From positions 1 through 64,000 of the forward strand of contig CAVSME010000006.1 in NCBI GenBank assembly GCA_963728985.1: a DNA stretch of 64,000 nt, read 5' to 3'. The position numbers were made by a program, and so were the translations under genes. Below, piece by piece: positions 9,223 through 17,666 of this stretch. Each line of letters starts with the position of its first letter. The first letter of the stretch is position 1. Source of the DNA: DASXAI01 sp963728985 (GTDB taxonomy: Bacteria > Actinomycetota > Acidimicrobiia > Acidimicrobiales > Ilumatobacteraceae). The notes beneath the pieces were generated by a model, which was not told the DNA's origin, made no database searches, and saw only the letters and a program-made list of their open reading frames with translations.

Positions 9223-9662
9223 AAGGGCTCGACGGCCTCGACGAACGGCGTCGGCGGCTCGAAGGTCTGCCCCGTCGCCGTCGCCAGGTCCCACGCGTGC
9301 ACGAGGAGATCGGCGGCGGCGATGCGCAGGGCGACGTCGGCGGGAACGGTGGCGAAGGGCAGCGTGACCGGACGCGAGAGATCGTCGGTGGCCGCCAGCG
9401 CCGACTCGAACGCGCCGATGGCCGTGTCGTAGGCGGCAACATGGTCGTCGCCGAACAGATCGGCGGGAGCGGCCAACGGATCGACGGTCTCGCCCCGGAG
9501 GCCGGCGGCGAACATGTGGCCGCCGCCGACGAGGTGGCTCAGCAGGTCCCGAACCGCCCACTTGTCGCAGGGCGTCGGATCGGTCAGGGCGTCCGCCGGC
9601 GTGGCGTGCACCAGCGGCGTCAGCACGTCAATGGCAGTGAGGGCTTGAGCAGATGCGTCCAT
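9102..9662 (-). CDS. TIGR03086-type DinB/mycothiol maleylpyruvate isomerase-like protein
   Basis: A 186-residue four-helix-bundle protein. The opening segment TPCDKWAVRDLLSHLVGG (about 28-45) and the later ADLLVHAWDLATATG carry the His residues (H40, H136 region) that bind metal in this family. Members are mycothiol-dependent isomerases or transferases, or uncharacterised relatives, in actinobacteria. The start at 9662 is preferred to an upstream in-frame ATG because the helix bundle begins there. It overlaps the 3' end of the PAP2 gene tail-to-tail and lies 76 bp from the divergent small gene at 9739. Confidence 0.8.
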   Translation of the reverse strand: MDASAQALTAIDVLTPLVHATPADALTDPTPCDKWAVRDLLSHLVGGGHMFAAGLRGETVDPLAAPADLFGDDHVAAYDTAIGAFESALAATDDLSRPVTLPFATVPADVALRIAAADLLVHAWDLATATGQTFEPPTPFVEAVEPFYREFIGPPLRDGDTFAEAVLVDADATPIERLVAFAGRQP

Positions 9663-9726
9663 GACCGGTCTTCGTCGATCCTGGCGGCGTGGATCACCGC
9701 CCGCCGACCGGTCTTGCGAGCAGGCG

Positions 9727-9732
9727 TACGAT
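9727..9732 (+). promoter_or_regulatory. candidate leaderless -10 (TACGAT)
   Basis: TACGAT ends 6 nt before the ATG at 9739, with no ribosome-binding site. It fits the leaderless pattern. Confidence 0.45.
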
Positions 9733-9738
9733 CGCGGC

Positions 9739-10017
9739 ATGGCCGATGGGGCGCACATCACTCAGCAGACGATCGACACTGCCGTGGATGAAGCCATCGC
9801 GGGCGTCCTCTCCGGCGCTCTGGCCTCCGAGCCGCACCTGGCTCGCGCCGTGATCGCCGAGCGGATCTCTGCCGTGGCCCACCACCGATCCCGAGACGAG
9901 GTGGCCGCGGCGTGCCACGACGGCATGTCGTGGGACGACATCGGGCATGCCTTCGGCATGAGTCCGAAGAACGCCCAGGAGCACTTCGGCACGAAGCCGG
10001 CGGGCCTGCCGCAATAG
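9739..10017 (+). CDS. small HTH-like protein of unknown function
   Basis: A 92-residue protein not assigned to a named family. The C-terminal half (HDGMSWDDIGHAFGMSPKNA, about 61-80) looks like a helix-turn-helix of the sigma-70 region 4 type, as in short actinobacterial proteins that share that motif. The N-terminal half is a predicted helix (TIDTAVDEAIAGVLSGAL). A DNA-binding role is plausible but unproven. The start at 9739 is supported by the -10-like hexamer at leaderless distance. Confidence 0.65.
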   Translation: MADGAHITQQTIDTAVDEAIAGVLSGALASEPHLARAVIAERISAVAHHRSRDEVAAACHDGMSWDDIGHAFGMSPKNAQEHFGTKPAGLPQ

Positions 10018-10082
10018 GCCGGCCGGGTCACCCTCTCGTCTCAGTGGGTAGCGTTCGCTCCAACTGGGATTGGGGGTAGACG

Positions 10083-10892
10083 ATGAGCTGGGACACGGTG
10101 CTGTACGAGGTCGACGGGGGCGTCGCCACGGTGACGTTGAACCGGCCGGAGCGGATGAACGCGTGGAACGGGGCGCTGGCGCGCGACCTGAGCAGCGCGC
10201 TCAACGCTGCCGACGCTGACGACGACGTGCGTTGCCTGGTGATCACGGGGGCGGGCCGGGCGTTCTGCGCCGGCGCCGACCTCGAACGGGGCGCGGAGAC
10301 GTTCGACGACACTCGCAACGAGTCGCGCCGCAACCGGGAGGACGAGCCGTTGCGCCTGCCGTACGAGCTGCGCAAGCCCGTCATCGCGGCGATCAACGGC
10401 GCCGCTGTCGGTGTCGGCATCACCTACCCGCTCCTCGCCGACATCCGGTTCGTCGCCGCCGACGCCAAGATCTCCTTCGCCTTCGTCCGCCGCGGGATGA
10501 TGCCGGAGCTGGCCTCGCACGCCATCCTGCCCAAGGTGGTCGGCCTGTCCAACGCCGCCGACCTCCTGCTGAGCGGCCGCATGATCAGCGGTCAGGAGGC
10601 GGCCGACATCGGCCTCGCCAGCGTCGCGCTCCCGCGCGACGAAGTGCTGCCGGCCGCGCAGGAGCGGGCCCGCGAAGTGCTGAAGGCGGCCCCTGTCTCG
10701 GTGGCCATCGCCAAGCGGATGATCTGGGACAACCTGCTGGGCGACATCGCCGCGACGTCGCGCAAGGAGAACCAGCTGTTCGCCTGGCTCGGGTCACAGC
10801 CCGACGCCGCCGAGGGCATCACCTCGTTCCTCGAGCGGCGCGATCCCGAGTGGAAGATGAGTCCCGTGAGGGATTTCCCCACGTGGCCGTAG
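10083..10892 (+). CDS. enoyl-CoA hydratase/isomerase family protein
   Basis: A 269-residue crotonase-fold enzyme, probably hydrating 2-enoyl-CoA in fatty-acid or side-chain beta-oxidation. The oxyanion-hole segments are visible: AFCAGADLERG (about 62-72) and INGAAVGVGITYPLLADIRF (about 104-123). RRGMMPELASH (138-148) supplies a Glu at the usual catalytic position. The C-terminal helices for trimerisation are intact. GGGGGT upstream of the ATG is the likely ribosome-binding site. It is followed by hairpins that separate it from the convergent acyl-CoA dehydrogenase. Confidence 0.92.
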   Translation: MSWDTVLYEVDGGVATVTLNRPERMNAWNGALARDLSSALNAADADDDVRCLVITGAGRAFCAGADLERGAETFDDTRNESRRNREDEPLRLPYELRKPVIAAINGAAVGVGITYPLLADIRFVAADAKISFAFVRRGMMPELASHAILPKVVGLSNAADLLLSGRMISGQEAADIGLASVALPRDEVLPAAQERAREVLKAAPVSVAIAKRMIWDNLLGDIAATSRKENQLFAWLGSQPDAAEGITSFLERRDPEWKMSPVRDFPTWP

Positions 10893-10898
10893 TTTCCG

Positions 10899-10977
10899 CC
10901 CGCCTCCGGCGGGGCCCTCGCTGTGCTCGGACCCGAAAGCGATCTGGGCATCCGGATGCACCGAATGGGTGCAGATC
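10899..10977. terminator. hairpin pair between convergent genes
   Basis: Two strong inverted repeats follow the hydratase stop: CCCGCC-TCC-GGCGGG (10899-10913) and GATCTG...CAGATC (10941-10977). The second encloses a 12-bp palindrome, GCATCCGGATGC. No U-tract is evident. The position between convergent genes suggests a bidirectional terminator. Confidence 0.5.
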
Positions 10978-11021
10978 CGTGACCGGAAGCCTTTTGGGCA
11001 GCCGGCGGCGCGCCCTCCCGG

Positions 11022-12299
11022 TCAGGCGTTCTCGGTGACGACGCCCTTTGGTTGCTTCTGGCCCATGTAGCCGAACAGGTACCCGGCCACCCGCCGCATC
11101 TGGATCTCCTCCGCCCCCTCGGTGATCCGGTAGCGGCGGTGGTGGCGGTAGATGTGCTCGAACGGCTTGTGCCGGCTGTAGCCGAGCCCGCCGTGGACCT
11201 GCATGGCCCGGTCGGCCGCCTCGCAGCACAGGCGGTTGGCCCAGTAGTTGCACATCGAGACCTTGTCCGACGCCGAGAACTCGCCCTCGGTGTCGAGCTG
11301 CCACGCCGTCTTCTGGATCAGCAACCGGAGCATGTCGCACTGCGTCTGCAGCTCGACCAGCGGGAACTGGATCGCCTGGTTGGCGGCCAGTGCCTTGCCG
11401 AAGGGCTTGCGCTCGCGGGCGTACTTCACCGACTCGTTGATGCAGAACTGGGCGGCGCCGAGCGACGAAGCGGCCTGGCGGATGCGGTTCTCGTTGACGA
11501 AGCTCTGCACCACCTGCAGGCCGCGGCCCTCGTCGCCGAAGATCGTCGACTGGTTGACGCGCACGTTGGTGAGCTTGACCGTGGCGTGGTCCGTGGGCAT
11601 GTTGAACGTCCACAGGAACTCGACGATCTCGAAGCCCGGCGTGTCGGTCGGGACGATGAAGGCCGTGATGCCGGTGCCCTCGCCCGGCTGGCCGCTGGTG
11701 CGGGCGAAGATCACGTCGTGGGTGGCGTTGTGGAGGCCGGTGTTCCACGTCTTGTTGCCGTTGATCACCCACTCGTCGCCGTCGCGGTAGGCCTTCGTGT
11801 CCATCCACGTGGCGTCGGAGCCGTGGTTGAGCTCGGTGATGCCGAAGGAGAACCCACCGCCGTGCTCGGTCATGCGCGGCAGCCAGTACGCCTTCTGCTC
11901 GTCGCTCCCGTACTGCTCCATGAGCATCACGCCGAGGATGTTGCCGACGATCGTGTGCTCGGTCTGCAGGTCGCAGTGCAGCCCGAGGCCCTTGGCCGCC
12001 AGGTGCTCGCGGATGACGGCCATCCCGAGGTTGGTGCCGTCCATCCCGCCGAGCCGCTTCGGGTACGAGTAGCGGTAGATGCCGGCGGCGTCGGCCTTCT
12101 TGCGCGCCTCCCGCATCAGGTCCTCCCACTCCTTGTTCGGGAGGCCTCCCCGTTCCCAGTCCGTGCGGGAGTCCTCCCGGCGGTGGTCGAGGAAGCGGAT
12201 GTTGTCGTTCTCCTGCTCCATCGGCTTGATCTCGCGCTCGATGAAGTCGTCGACCTTGTCCAGGAACTCGACCAAATCCGGCGGCAGGTTGAAGTCCAC
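11022..12299 (-). CDS. acyl-CoA dehydrogenase
   Basis: A 425-residue FAD enzyme oxidising acyl-CoA to trans-2-enoyl-CoA. The all-alpha N-terminal domain begins FNLPPDLVEFLDKVDDF. The FAD-binding signature FSFGITELNHGSDA lies near 155-168, and the C-terminal domain contains RAMQVHGGLGYSRHKPFEHIYRHHR, typical of long-chain or steroid-type members. The GTG start at 12299 has an AAGAGGAG ribosome-binding site 7-8 nt upstream. It lies downstream of the zinc alcohol dehydrogenase on the same strand with a 77-bp gap, so the pair may be co-transcribed. Confidence 0.93.
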   Translation of the reverse strand: MDFNLPPDLVEFLDKVDDFIEREIKPMEQENDNIRFLDHRREDSRTDWERGGLPNKEWEDLMREARKKADAAGIYRYSYPKRLGGMDGTNLGMAVIREHLAAKGLGLHCDLQTEHTIVGNILGVMLMEQYGSDEQKAYWLPRMTEHGGGFSFGITELNHGSDATWMDTKAYRDGDEWVINGNKTWNTGLHNATHDVIFARTSGQPGEGTGITAFIVPTDTPGFEIVEFLWTFNMPTDHATVKLTNVRVNQSTIFGDEGRGLQVVQSFVNENRIRQAASSLGAAQFCINESVKYARERKPFGKALAANQAIQFPLVELQTQCDMLRLLIQKTAWQLDTEGEFSASDKVSMCNYWANRLCCEAADRAMQVHGGLGYSRHKPFEHIYRHHRRYRITEGAEEIQMRRVAGYLFGYMGQKQPKGVVTENA

Positions 12300-12376
12300 G
12301 TCATCTCTCCTCTTGTCGCCGCGCCCAGCGCGATCGCCAACGATCTTGGCCGCTCGGGCCGGGCTCGTGCGAACCC

Positions 12377-13417
12377 TCAGCCCGGGACGATGACGGCCCG
12401 CCCTTCGAGCCCGCCCTCGTGCAGGCTCTCGTAGGCGAGGACGGCATCGTCGAGCGAGAAGCGTTGGACGTGGGCCCGGATGCGACCCGTCGACGCCAGC
12501 GAGATGACCTCCATCAACTCGGGGAGGGAGCCCCAGTACGTGTTGGCCACCGACACCTCGTAGGCCGGGCTGAAGAAGCTGACCGGCAGGGAGCCACCGG
12601 CGATCCCGACCAGGGTGATGTGCCCGAGGGGTCGGGTCACGGCCGCGGCCAGCGCCAGCGTGGCGTCGGCGCCGACGAGGTCGACGACGACGTCGACCCC
12701 CTTGCCGCCCGTCAGCTCCTTGATCTCGGCGGCGGCGTCCTCCCCGGCCAGCACGCCGTGGTCGGCCCCGACGTCGGTGGCCAGGCGCAACGCCTCCTTG
12801 CGCTGGTCGACGGCGATGACAGTGGCCGGGGACAAGGCCTTCAGGAGCTGGACGGCCATGTGCCCGAGGCCGCCGACCCCGATGGCCACGGCGGTCGAGC
12901 CGGGGATCAAGAGGGACAGCGAGCGCTTGATGGCGTGGTACGGCGTCAGGCCGGCGTCGGTGAGGGGAGCGGCTTCGGCCGGGTCGAGGTCGCCCAGGGG
13001 TACGAGCAGGCGGGCGCTGGGCACGACCATCCGCGCCGCCATGCCCCCGTCGAGGCCGAGGCCTCCGCCGGCCGTGCCGATGTCGCCCTGGCGCTCGCAG
13101 TAGTTCTCCATCCCCTGGCGGCAGCGGTGGCACAGCCCGCACCCCCACGGTCCGTACACCGCGACCGGCTGGCCGATCTCGAGACCGGTCACGCCGGCGC
13201 CGACGGCGTCGACCCACCCGGCGTTCTCGTGCCCGAGGGTGAACGGTGGGTTCCACGGGACCGTTCCCTCGGTGAAGTCGTGCATCAGGTGGAGGTCCGA
13301 GTGGCAGGCACCGGCGCCGCCGATGCGCACCACGACCTGGCCGGGCCCCGGCTCCGGTTCGGGGACGTCTCGCAACTCCGGGTCCTGCTTCCACGCAGTC
13401 AGCTGCAGCGCCTTCAT
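12377..13417 (-). CDS. zinc-dependent alcohol dehydrogenase (MDR family)
   Basis: A 346-residue NAD(P)-dependent medium-chain dehydrogenase. Catalytic zinc ligands are C38, H63 and E64 (LGHENAGWV). The structural zinc set is C93, C96, C99 and C107 (CGLCHRCRQGMENYC). The Rossmann motif GVGGLGHMA lies near 178-186. The reaction would be oxidation of primary alcohols or reduction of aldehydes. The start at 13417 is set by GGGAGG 5 nt upstream and the typical MKALQL opening. With the acyl-CoA dehydrogenase downstream it suggests alcohol-to-acyl-CoA metabolism. Confidence 0.92.
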   Translation of the reverse strand: MKALQLTAWKQDPELRDVPEPEPGPGQVVVRIGGAGACHSDLHLMHDFTEGTVPWNPPFTLGHENAGWVDAVGAGVTGLEIGQPVAVYGPWGCGLCHRCRQGMENYCERQGDIGTAGGGLGLDGGMAARMVVPSARLLVPLGDLDPAEAAPLTDAGLTPYHAIKRSLSLLIPGSTAVAIGVGGLGHMAVQLLKALSPATVIAVDQRKEALRLATDVGADHGVLAGEDAAAEIKELTGGKGVDVVVDLVGADATLALAAAVTRPLGHITLVGIAGGSLPVSFFSPAYEVSVANTYWGSLPELMEVISLASTGRIRAHVQRFSLDDAVLAYESLHEGGLEGRAVIVPG

Positions 13418-13514
13418 GGCAACCTCCCGAGCTAGATGGCCCACTTTGGGGCCCGACCGAGCCTCGCGCAAGCGAAACCCGGCAGTACGCTGGCGACCGG
13501 AAGAAGGTGTCAAC

Positions 13515-13991
13515 GTGGCCATCGCGTGGGTCGTTGCCGGAGTGGTGCTCCTCGCCATCGAGCTGCACCACCTGGCCTTCTACGCCCTGTTCGGCGCCGC
13601 CGGCTGCTTCGCCGCCGCCATCGTCGCCCTCGTCGCCCCCGACGCCCTCCTGCTCCAGCCCCTCGCCGCCGTCGTGGTGGCGGGTCTGGGCATCTTGCTG
13701 GTGCGCCCCCGAGTGAGCGCGGCGCTCGAGCACCGCCGGGGTGGCAGCCGATCGCCGGGCGTGCACGGCGGCCTGGTGGGGCAGGAGGTGGTCACGCTCG
13801 ACCGGGTCGGTGACGCCAACGGCGCCGGCCACGTGCGCCTGGCCGGCGAGCGCTGGCTCGCCGTAAGCGGCGCCGGCCAGCCCATCCCGGCCGGCACCAC
13901 CGTGCTGGTCACCGCCGTCGACGGCACCACGCTCATCGTGTGGCCGGTCGACGGCCACCACGTCTTGGAACTGGAAGAGGAAGAGCCATGA
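13515..13991 (+). CDS. NfeD-like membrane protein
   Basis: A 158-residue short NfeD protein. Two or three closely spaced TM helices (AIAWVVAGVVLLAIEL; LAFYALFGAAGCFAAAIVALV; LAAVVVAGLGILLVRP) precede a C-terminal OB-fold of about 75 residues (VGQEVVTLDRV...VRLAGERWLAVS). NfeD partners slipins in organising membrane domains. The GTG start follows AAGAAGG. Its stop overlaps the ATG of the slipin gene (ATGA), so translation is coupled. Confidence 0.88.
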   Translation: MAIAWVVAGVVLLAIELHHLAFYALFGAAGCFAAAIVALVAPDALLLQPLAAVVVAGLGILLVRPRVSAALEHRRGGSRSPGVHGGLVGQEVVTLDRVGDANGAGHVRLAGERWLAVSGAGQPIPAGTTVLVTAVDGTTLIVWPVDGHHVLELEEEEP

Positions 13992-14968
13992 TCGTTGCCA
14001 TCGGGAACGCCGCCATCGCCGGCTTCGTCGTCGTGGGACTAGTCCTGCTGATCCTGCTGATGACCCTGCGCCGGATGATCAACGTCGTCCAGCAAGGGGA
14101 GGTCGGCGTCGTGAAGCGCCTGGGCGAGTATCGCAAGACCCACGACCCCGGCCTGGTCATCATCGCCCCGTTCATCGAGACGCTCCAGCGGGTGGACATC
14201 CGCGAGATCCCGCGGCCCGGCGACCGCCAGGACGTCATCACGAAGGACAACGTGGTCGTCACCGTCAACGCCACGATCTTCACGCAAGTGGTGGTGGCCC
14301 AGCAGGCGCTGTTCAGCATCGCCGACTTCGACATCGCCATCGACGCTCTGGCCCGCACCGCCCTGCGGTCGGTCATCGGCACGATGACCCTCGACGAGGC
14401 GCTCTCCGAGCGGGAGCGGATCAACACCGACGTCCAGCAGCAGATGGAAGCGGTCACCGACAAGTGGGGCATCCGCATCAACCGGATCGAGATCATCGAG
14501 ATCGCCCCGCCGCCGCAGATCCTGCAGGCGCTGGCGCTCCAGAAGCAGGCCGATCAGGAGAAGCGGGCCAAGATCCTCCAGTCCGAGGGCCAGCAGCAGT
14601 CGGCCATCAACATCGCCGAGGGCGAGGCCCAGGCGTCCGTGCGGCGGGCGCAGGGCCAGCGCCAGGCCGCCATCCTCGAGGCCGAAGGCAGCAAGCAGGC
14701 AGCCATCCTCGAGTCCGAGGGTCGGGCCCAGGCCGTCGCCGCCGTCTACGCCGCCATCAAGCGGGCCGAGCCCGATCCGACGCTGGTGGCCATCCTCCAG
14801 CTCGACGCCCTGTCGAAGTTCGCCGACAGCGACAACGCCAAGATCGTCGTCCCCTACGAGAGCGCCGCCCTGCTCGGCGCCGCCCAGACGTTGCGCAGCG
14901 TGCTCGGCGACACGTCGGCCAACGGTTCGTCGCCCGCGCCCCGTCCTAGCTCAGGAACGTCTCGATGA
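13988..14968 (+). CDS. slipin / stomatin-like SPFH (band 7) protein
   Basis: A 326-residue membrane-anchored scaffold protein. One N-terminal TM helix (8-27) is followed by the SPFH domain (about 30-190, opening INVVQQGEVGVVKRLGEY, with the DNVVVTVNATIF core). A Glu/Ala/Gln-rich coiled coil (about 190-260) and a conserved C-terminal segment (DPTLVAILQLDALSKFA) complete it. These proteins oligomerise in membrane microdomains and bind an NfeD partner, here encoded directly upstream with an overlap. The last 23 bp overlap the convergent hydrolase gene. Confidence 0.92.
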   Translation: MIVAIGNAAIAGFVVVGLVLLILLMTLRRMINVVQQGEVGVVKRLGEYRKTHDPGLVIIAPFIETLQRVDIREIPRPGDRQDVITKDNVVVTVNATIFTQVVVAQQALFSIADFDIAIDALARTALRSVIGTMTLDEALSERERINTDVQQQMEAVTDKWGIRINRIEIIEIAPPPQILQALALQKQADQEKRAKILQSEGQQQSAINIAEGEAQASVRRAQGQRQAAILEAEGSKQAAILESEGRAQAVAAVYAAIKRAEPDPTLVAILQLDALSKFADSDNAKIVVPYESAALLGAAQTLRSVLGDTSANGSSPAPRPSSGTSR

Positions 14969-15773
14969 CGCTGCCGACTTCGTCGGTGGTGTCGAACAGC
15001 ACGAGGTGACCGCCGTCCCGCACGACGTGCAGCGTGGCCTTCGGGATGAGGGCGGTGAGCAGGCGGGCGTTGACCAGTGGGACCAGCGGGTCGTCGTCGC
15101 CACTCAGGACCAGCGTGGGCGCCTGGATCCGATGCAGGAGCGGGGCCGTCGTGAACGTGGAGATGGCCAGCACCTGACCGAAGTAGCCGCGCCAGCTGGG
15201 CGGGCGGGCCAGGCGCGTCTGCGCCTCCCCCCGGAGGTAGGCCGGATCGCGCCGGGCGCGCCCGCCGTAGATGGTGGGGGCGACGGCCTCGAAGTACGAG
15301 CGTGAGTAGTAGCGGCGCGGCGTCATCATCCGGCGCAGCACCGCCGGCCGGCCGGGCCAGCCCATCGCGCCGGTGACCGTCGATGCCAAGACCAGCCGGC
15401 GCACGCGCTGGGGCCGGGCGATGGCGAGCTGCTGGGCCACCACGCCGCCCCACGAGACACCCAGGACGTCGACGGTGTCGTAGCCGAGGGCGCGCAGCAG
15501 GCGGGCGGCGAGGGCGGCGTGCTGCGGGATCGACATCGGCAACGCAGGTGTGCTGGAGCCGCCCGTACCGGGGGTGTCGAACGTGATGATCTCGCGTCCC
15601 GGGAGTGCCTCCCGGAGGGGCTCCCACATCTCGAGGTTGCCACCGAGCCCCATCACGAGCAGCAGCGGCGGCCCGCTCCCGGTGATGTCGACGCGCAGCC
15701 GATGGCAGCCGATGTCGACGTAGGTGTACCCGTCACGGGTCGACGATCGCCCACCCGTCTCGATGTCCGTCAT
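14946..15773 (-). CDS. alpha/beta hydrolase
   Basis: A 275-residue alpha/beta-fold hydrolase. It has the oxyanion HGxx-equivalent LLVMGLGGNLEMWEP (about 38-52), the nucleophile elbow GVSWGG (Ser near 108), an acidic residue in VLSGDDDPLVP (about 222-232) and His in VRDGGHLVLF (about 252-261). It resembles the small hydrolases near PHA and ring-cleavage pathways. It lies 21 bp downstream of the PHA synthase on the same strand, so a role in PHA or acyl-ester turnover is possible but not shown. Confidence 0.88.
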   Translation of the reverse strand: MTDIETGGRSSTRDGYTYVDIGCHRLRVDITGSGPPLLLVMGLGGNLEMWEPLREALPGREIITFDTPGTGGSSTPALPMSIPQHAALAARLLRALGYDTVDVLGVSWGGVVAQQLAIARPQRVRRLVLASTVTGAMGWPGRPAVLRRMMTPRRYYSRSYFEAVAPTIYGGRARRDPAYLRGEAQTRLARPPSWRGYFGQVLAISTFTTAPLLHRIQAPTLVLSGDDDPLVPLVNARLLTALIPKATLHVVRDGGHLVLFDTTDEVGSVIETFLS

Positions 15774-15794
15774 GATCCCGCCGTTTCCCCGGTC

Positions 15795-17498
15795 CTACTT
15801 CTCCCGTGCGTACCGGCCCGGTGCCGGGTCCGTCGCCACGTGGCGCCCATTACCCAGCTGCGCCGGCGCGTCGCGCTCGCCGCCGCCGTGCGCGATCGTC
15901 CACTCCGCCCAGTCCGTCCACCAGCTGCCGGTATAGCGCGTGGCCCCCTTCAACCACGCTTCCGGTGTGGACGGCGTCTCGTCGCTCGTGAGGAAGCTGG
16001 CCTTCGGGTTGCCGGGCGGGTTGATGAGCGCCTGGATGTGGCCGCTGTTCGACAGCACGTAGCGGCTCCGGCCGCCGTAGGCCTGGGTGGCGATGTACGC
16101 GGCCTGCCACGGCACCAGGTGATCCGTAGTGGCGCCCACCACGTAGAGGTCCGACACGACCTTCGACAGATCGACAGGTGTACCCAGCACCGAGATCTTG
16201 CCCGGCTCGAGCAACGCGTTGTCGAGGAACAGGTGCACGAACTCGGCGTGCAGCGCGGCGGGGAGGTTGGTGGTGTCGCTGTTCCAGGCCAGCACGTCGA
16301 AGGCGGGCGGGTCCTCGCCCATGAGGTAGTTCGAGACCCAGTAGTTCCAGACCAGATCGTTGGGCCGCACCCACGCGAACACGCGCGCCAGGTCGCGCCC
16401 GCTGAGCACGCCTTTGCGGCGCGTCTGCGCGATCGACGACTCGACGCTGCGGCGGGTGGCGAACATGTTCATCGAGCTCTTGGCCTCGGTGTCGATCGTG
16501 GTGACCGCCAGCGTGCTCGACGCCACGAGATCGCGGCCGGTGGCGGCCAGGTGGCCCATGAGCATCGACTGGGTGATGCCCCCGGCGCAGAAGCCGATGA
16601 GGTTGAGATCGTCAGTGCCGGCGATGTCGCAGACCACTTCGGCTGCTTCCAGGCAGGCCGCCACGTAGGTGTCGATGGACCAGTCGCGCTGCGCCGGCGT
16701 GGGGTTGCGCCACGAGATGGTGAACATCGACAGGCCCTGAGCCACGGCGTGCTCGATGAAGCTGCGGCCGGGAGCCAGATCGAGGAAGTAGAACCGGTTG
16801 ATCTGGGGCGGCACGATCATGACCGGCCGCTCCCGCACCGTGGCCGTCGTGGGCTCGTACTGGATCAGCTCGAGCACCTCGCTGCGGAACACGACCGCGC
16901 CAGGGCTGACAGCGATGTTCCCGCCGACGGTGAACGGCCGGGTGTCGACCTGAGACGGCATGCCGCCGTTGTGGCGCACGTCCGACATCATGTTCCGCGC
17001 CCCGTGCGCCAGCGACAGGCCACGCGTCTGCACCGCCCGCTTCATGGCCGCAGGGTTGCCGGCGAGCACGTTCGTGGGGGCCATCGCTTCGGTGATCTGC
17101 ATCAGCGCGAAGCGGGCCCGGTCGGCGCTCTTCTCGTCGAGGTCGAGCTCGTCGACCGATCCCAGCACCGCTTCGCGTGTGCCCAGGTACGACTGGGCCA
17201 CGCGCTTCCACACCGGGTTGTTCCACGCCGAGTCGACGAAGCGCCGGTCCTTGGGGTCGGGCGCCAGCTCCGAGATGCCGGCCAGGACGCGCAGCTGCTC
17301 CGCGGTGAGCCCGGCCAGCCGTGACGTCAGCACGAGGGGATCGCGCAGGAGGCTGCCGCTCCAACGGGCCACCGCCGCCGCCAGCTGCTGGCGGCTGAGC
17401 CCGACGAACGGGTTGGCGCCGTTGATGGACGCTGCCGCCTGGGCCTCGACGCCCTCATCAGCGGCCTTCGCGGCCGACGAGAACTGCTGCTCCGTCAT
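15795..17498 (-). CDS. phaC: class I poly(3-hydroxyalkanoate) synthase
   Basis: A 567-residue PHA polymerase that joins 3-hydroxyacyl-CoA into polyester on storage granules. The modified lipase box G-F-C-A-G-G has Cys304 as the acyl carrier; Asp459 (GATTDHLVPW) and His487 (SNSGHIQAL) complete the triad. The N-terminal PhaC region contains the conserved SWRNPTPAQRDW stretch (262-273). Its length and lack of a PhaE/PhaR partner fit class I. The ribosome-binding site is AGGGAGG, 5 nt before the ATG. An alpha/beta hydrolase follows after 21 bp. No phaA, phaB or phasin gene is in the window. Confidence 0.94.
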   Translation of the reverse strand: MTEQQFSSAAKAADEGVEAQAAASINGANPFVGLSRQQLAAAVARWSGSLLRDPLVLTSRLAGLTAEQLRVLAGISELAPDPKDRRFVDSAWNNPVWKRVAQSYLGTREAVLGSVDELDLDEKSADRARFALMQITEAMAPTNVLAGNPAAMKRAVQTRGLSLAHGARNMMSDVRHNGGMPSQVDTRPFTVGGNIAVSPGAVVFRSEVLELIQYEPTTATVRERPVMIVPPQINRFYFLDLAPGRSFIEHAVAQGLSMFTISWRNPTPAQRDWSIDTYVAACLEAAEVVCDIAGTDDLNLIGFCAGGITQSMLMGHLAATGRDLVASSTLAVTTIDTEAKSSMNMFATRRSVESSIAQTRRKGVLSGRDLARVFAWVRPNDLVWNYWVSNYLMGEDPPAFDVLAWNSDTTNLPAALHAEFVHLFLDNALLEPGKISVLGTPVDLSKVVSDLYVVGATTDHLVPWQAAYIATQAYGGRSRYVLSNSGHIQALINPPGNPKASFLTSDETPSTPEAWLKGATRYTGSWWTDWAEWTIAHGGGERDAPAQLGNGRHVATDPAPGRYAREK

Positions 17499-17566
17499 GC
17501 TGCCTCCCTGAGCGATCCCCGCGCCGATGGTACGCGCGGCGCGCTGGCGGGACCTCGTTTCCCCTA

Positions 17567-17666
17567 GCAGGGTGTGAAGTACCCGGGTCGGCGGCATGCG
17601 CCGACGCTCTGATTTGGGTGATCACGTGGACGGCTCGCCGCCGAGGGCCGTACTTCAGCACCCTGC
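17567..17666. repeat. 100-bp TA-flanked inverted-repeat element, copy 1
   Basis: The left end GCAGGGTG-TGAAGTAC and the right end (reverse complement GCAGGGTGCTGAAGTAC) form an inverted repeat with one base missing on the left. TA flanks both sides (17565-17566, 17667-17668). The interior has the hairpin GTCGGCG-GCATG-CGCCGAC and a CTCG-CCGC-CGAG hairpin. It is almost identical to copy 2 at 48657-48757. The right-hand TA plus the terminal base provide the TAG stop of the minus-strand FHA gene. Confidence 0.85.

Noticed and set aside
11022..13961. A single open frame of nearly 1000 codons on the minus strand
   Set aside because: It merges the true acyl-CoA dehydrogenase frame with the shifted shadow of the alcohol dehydrogenase and intergenic DNA. 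Start sites and homology support two separate genes.
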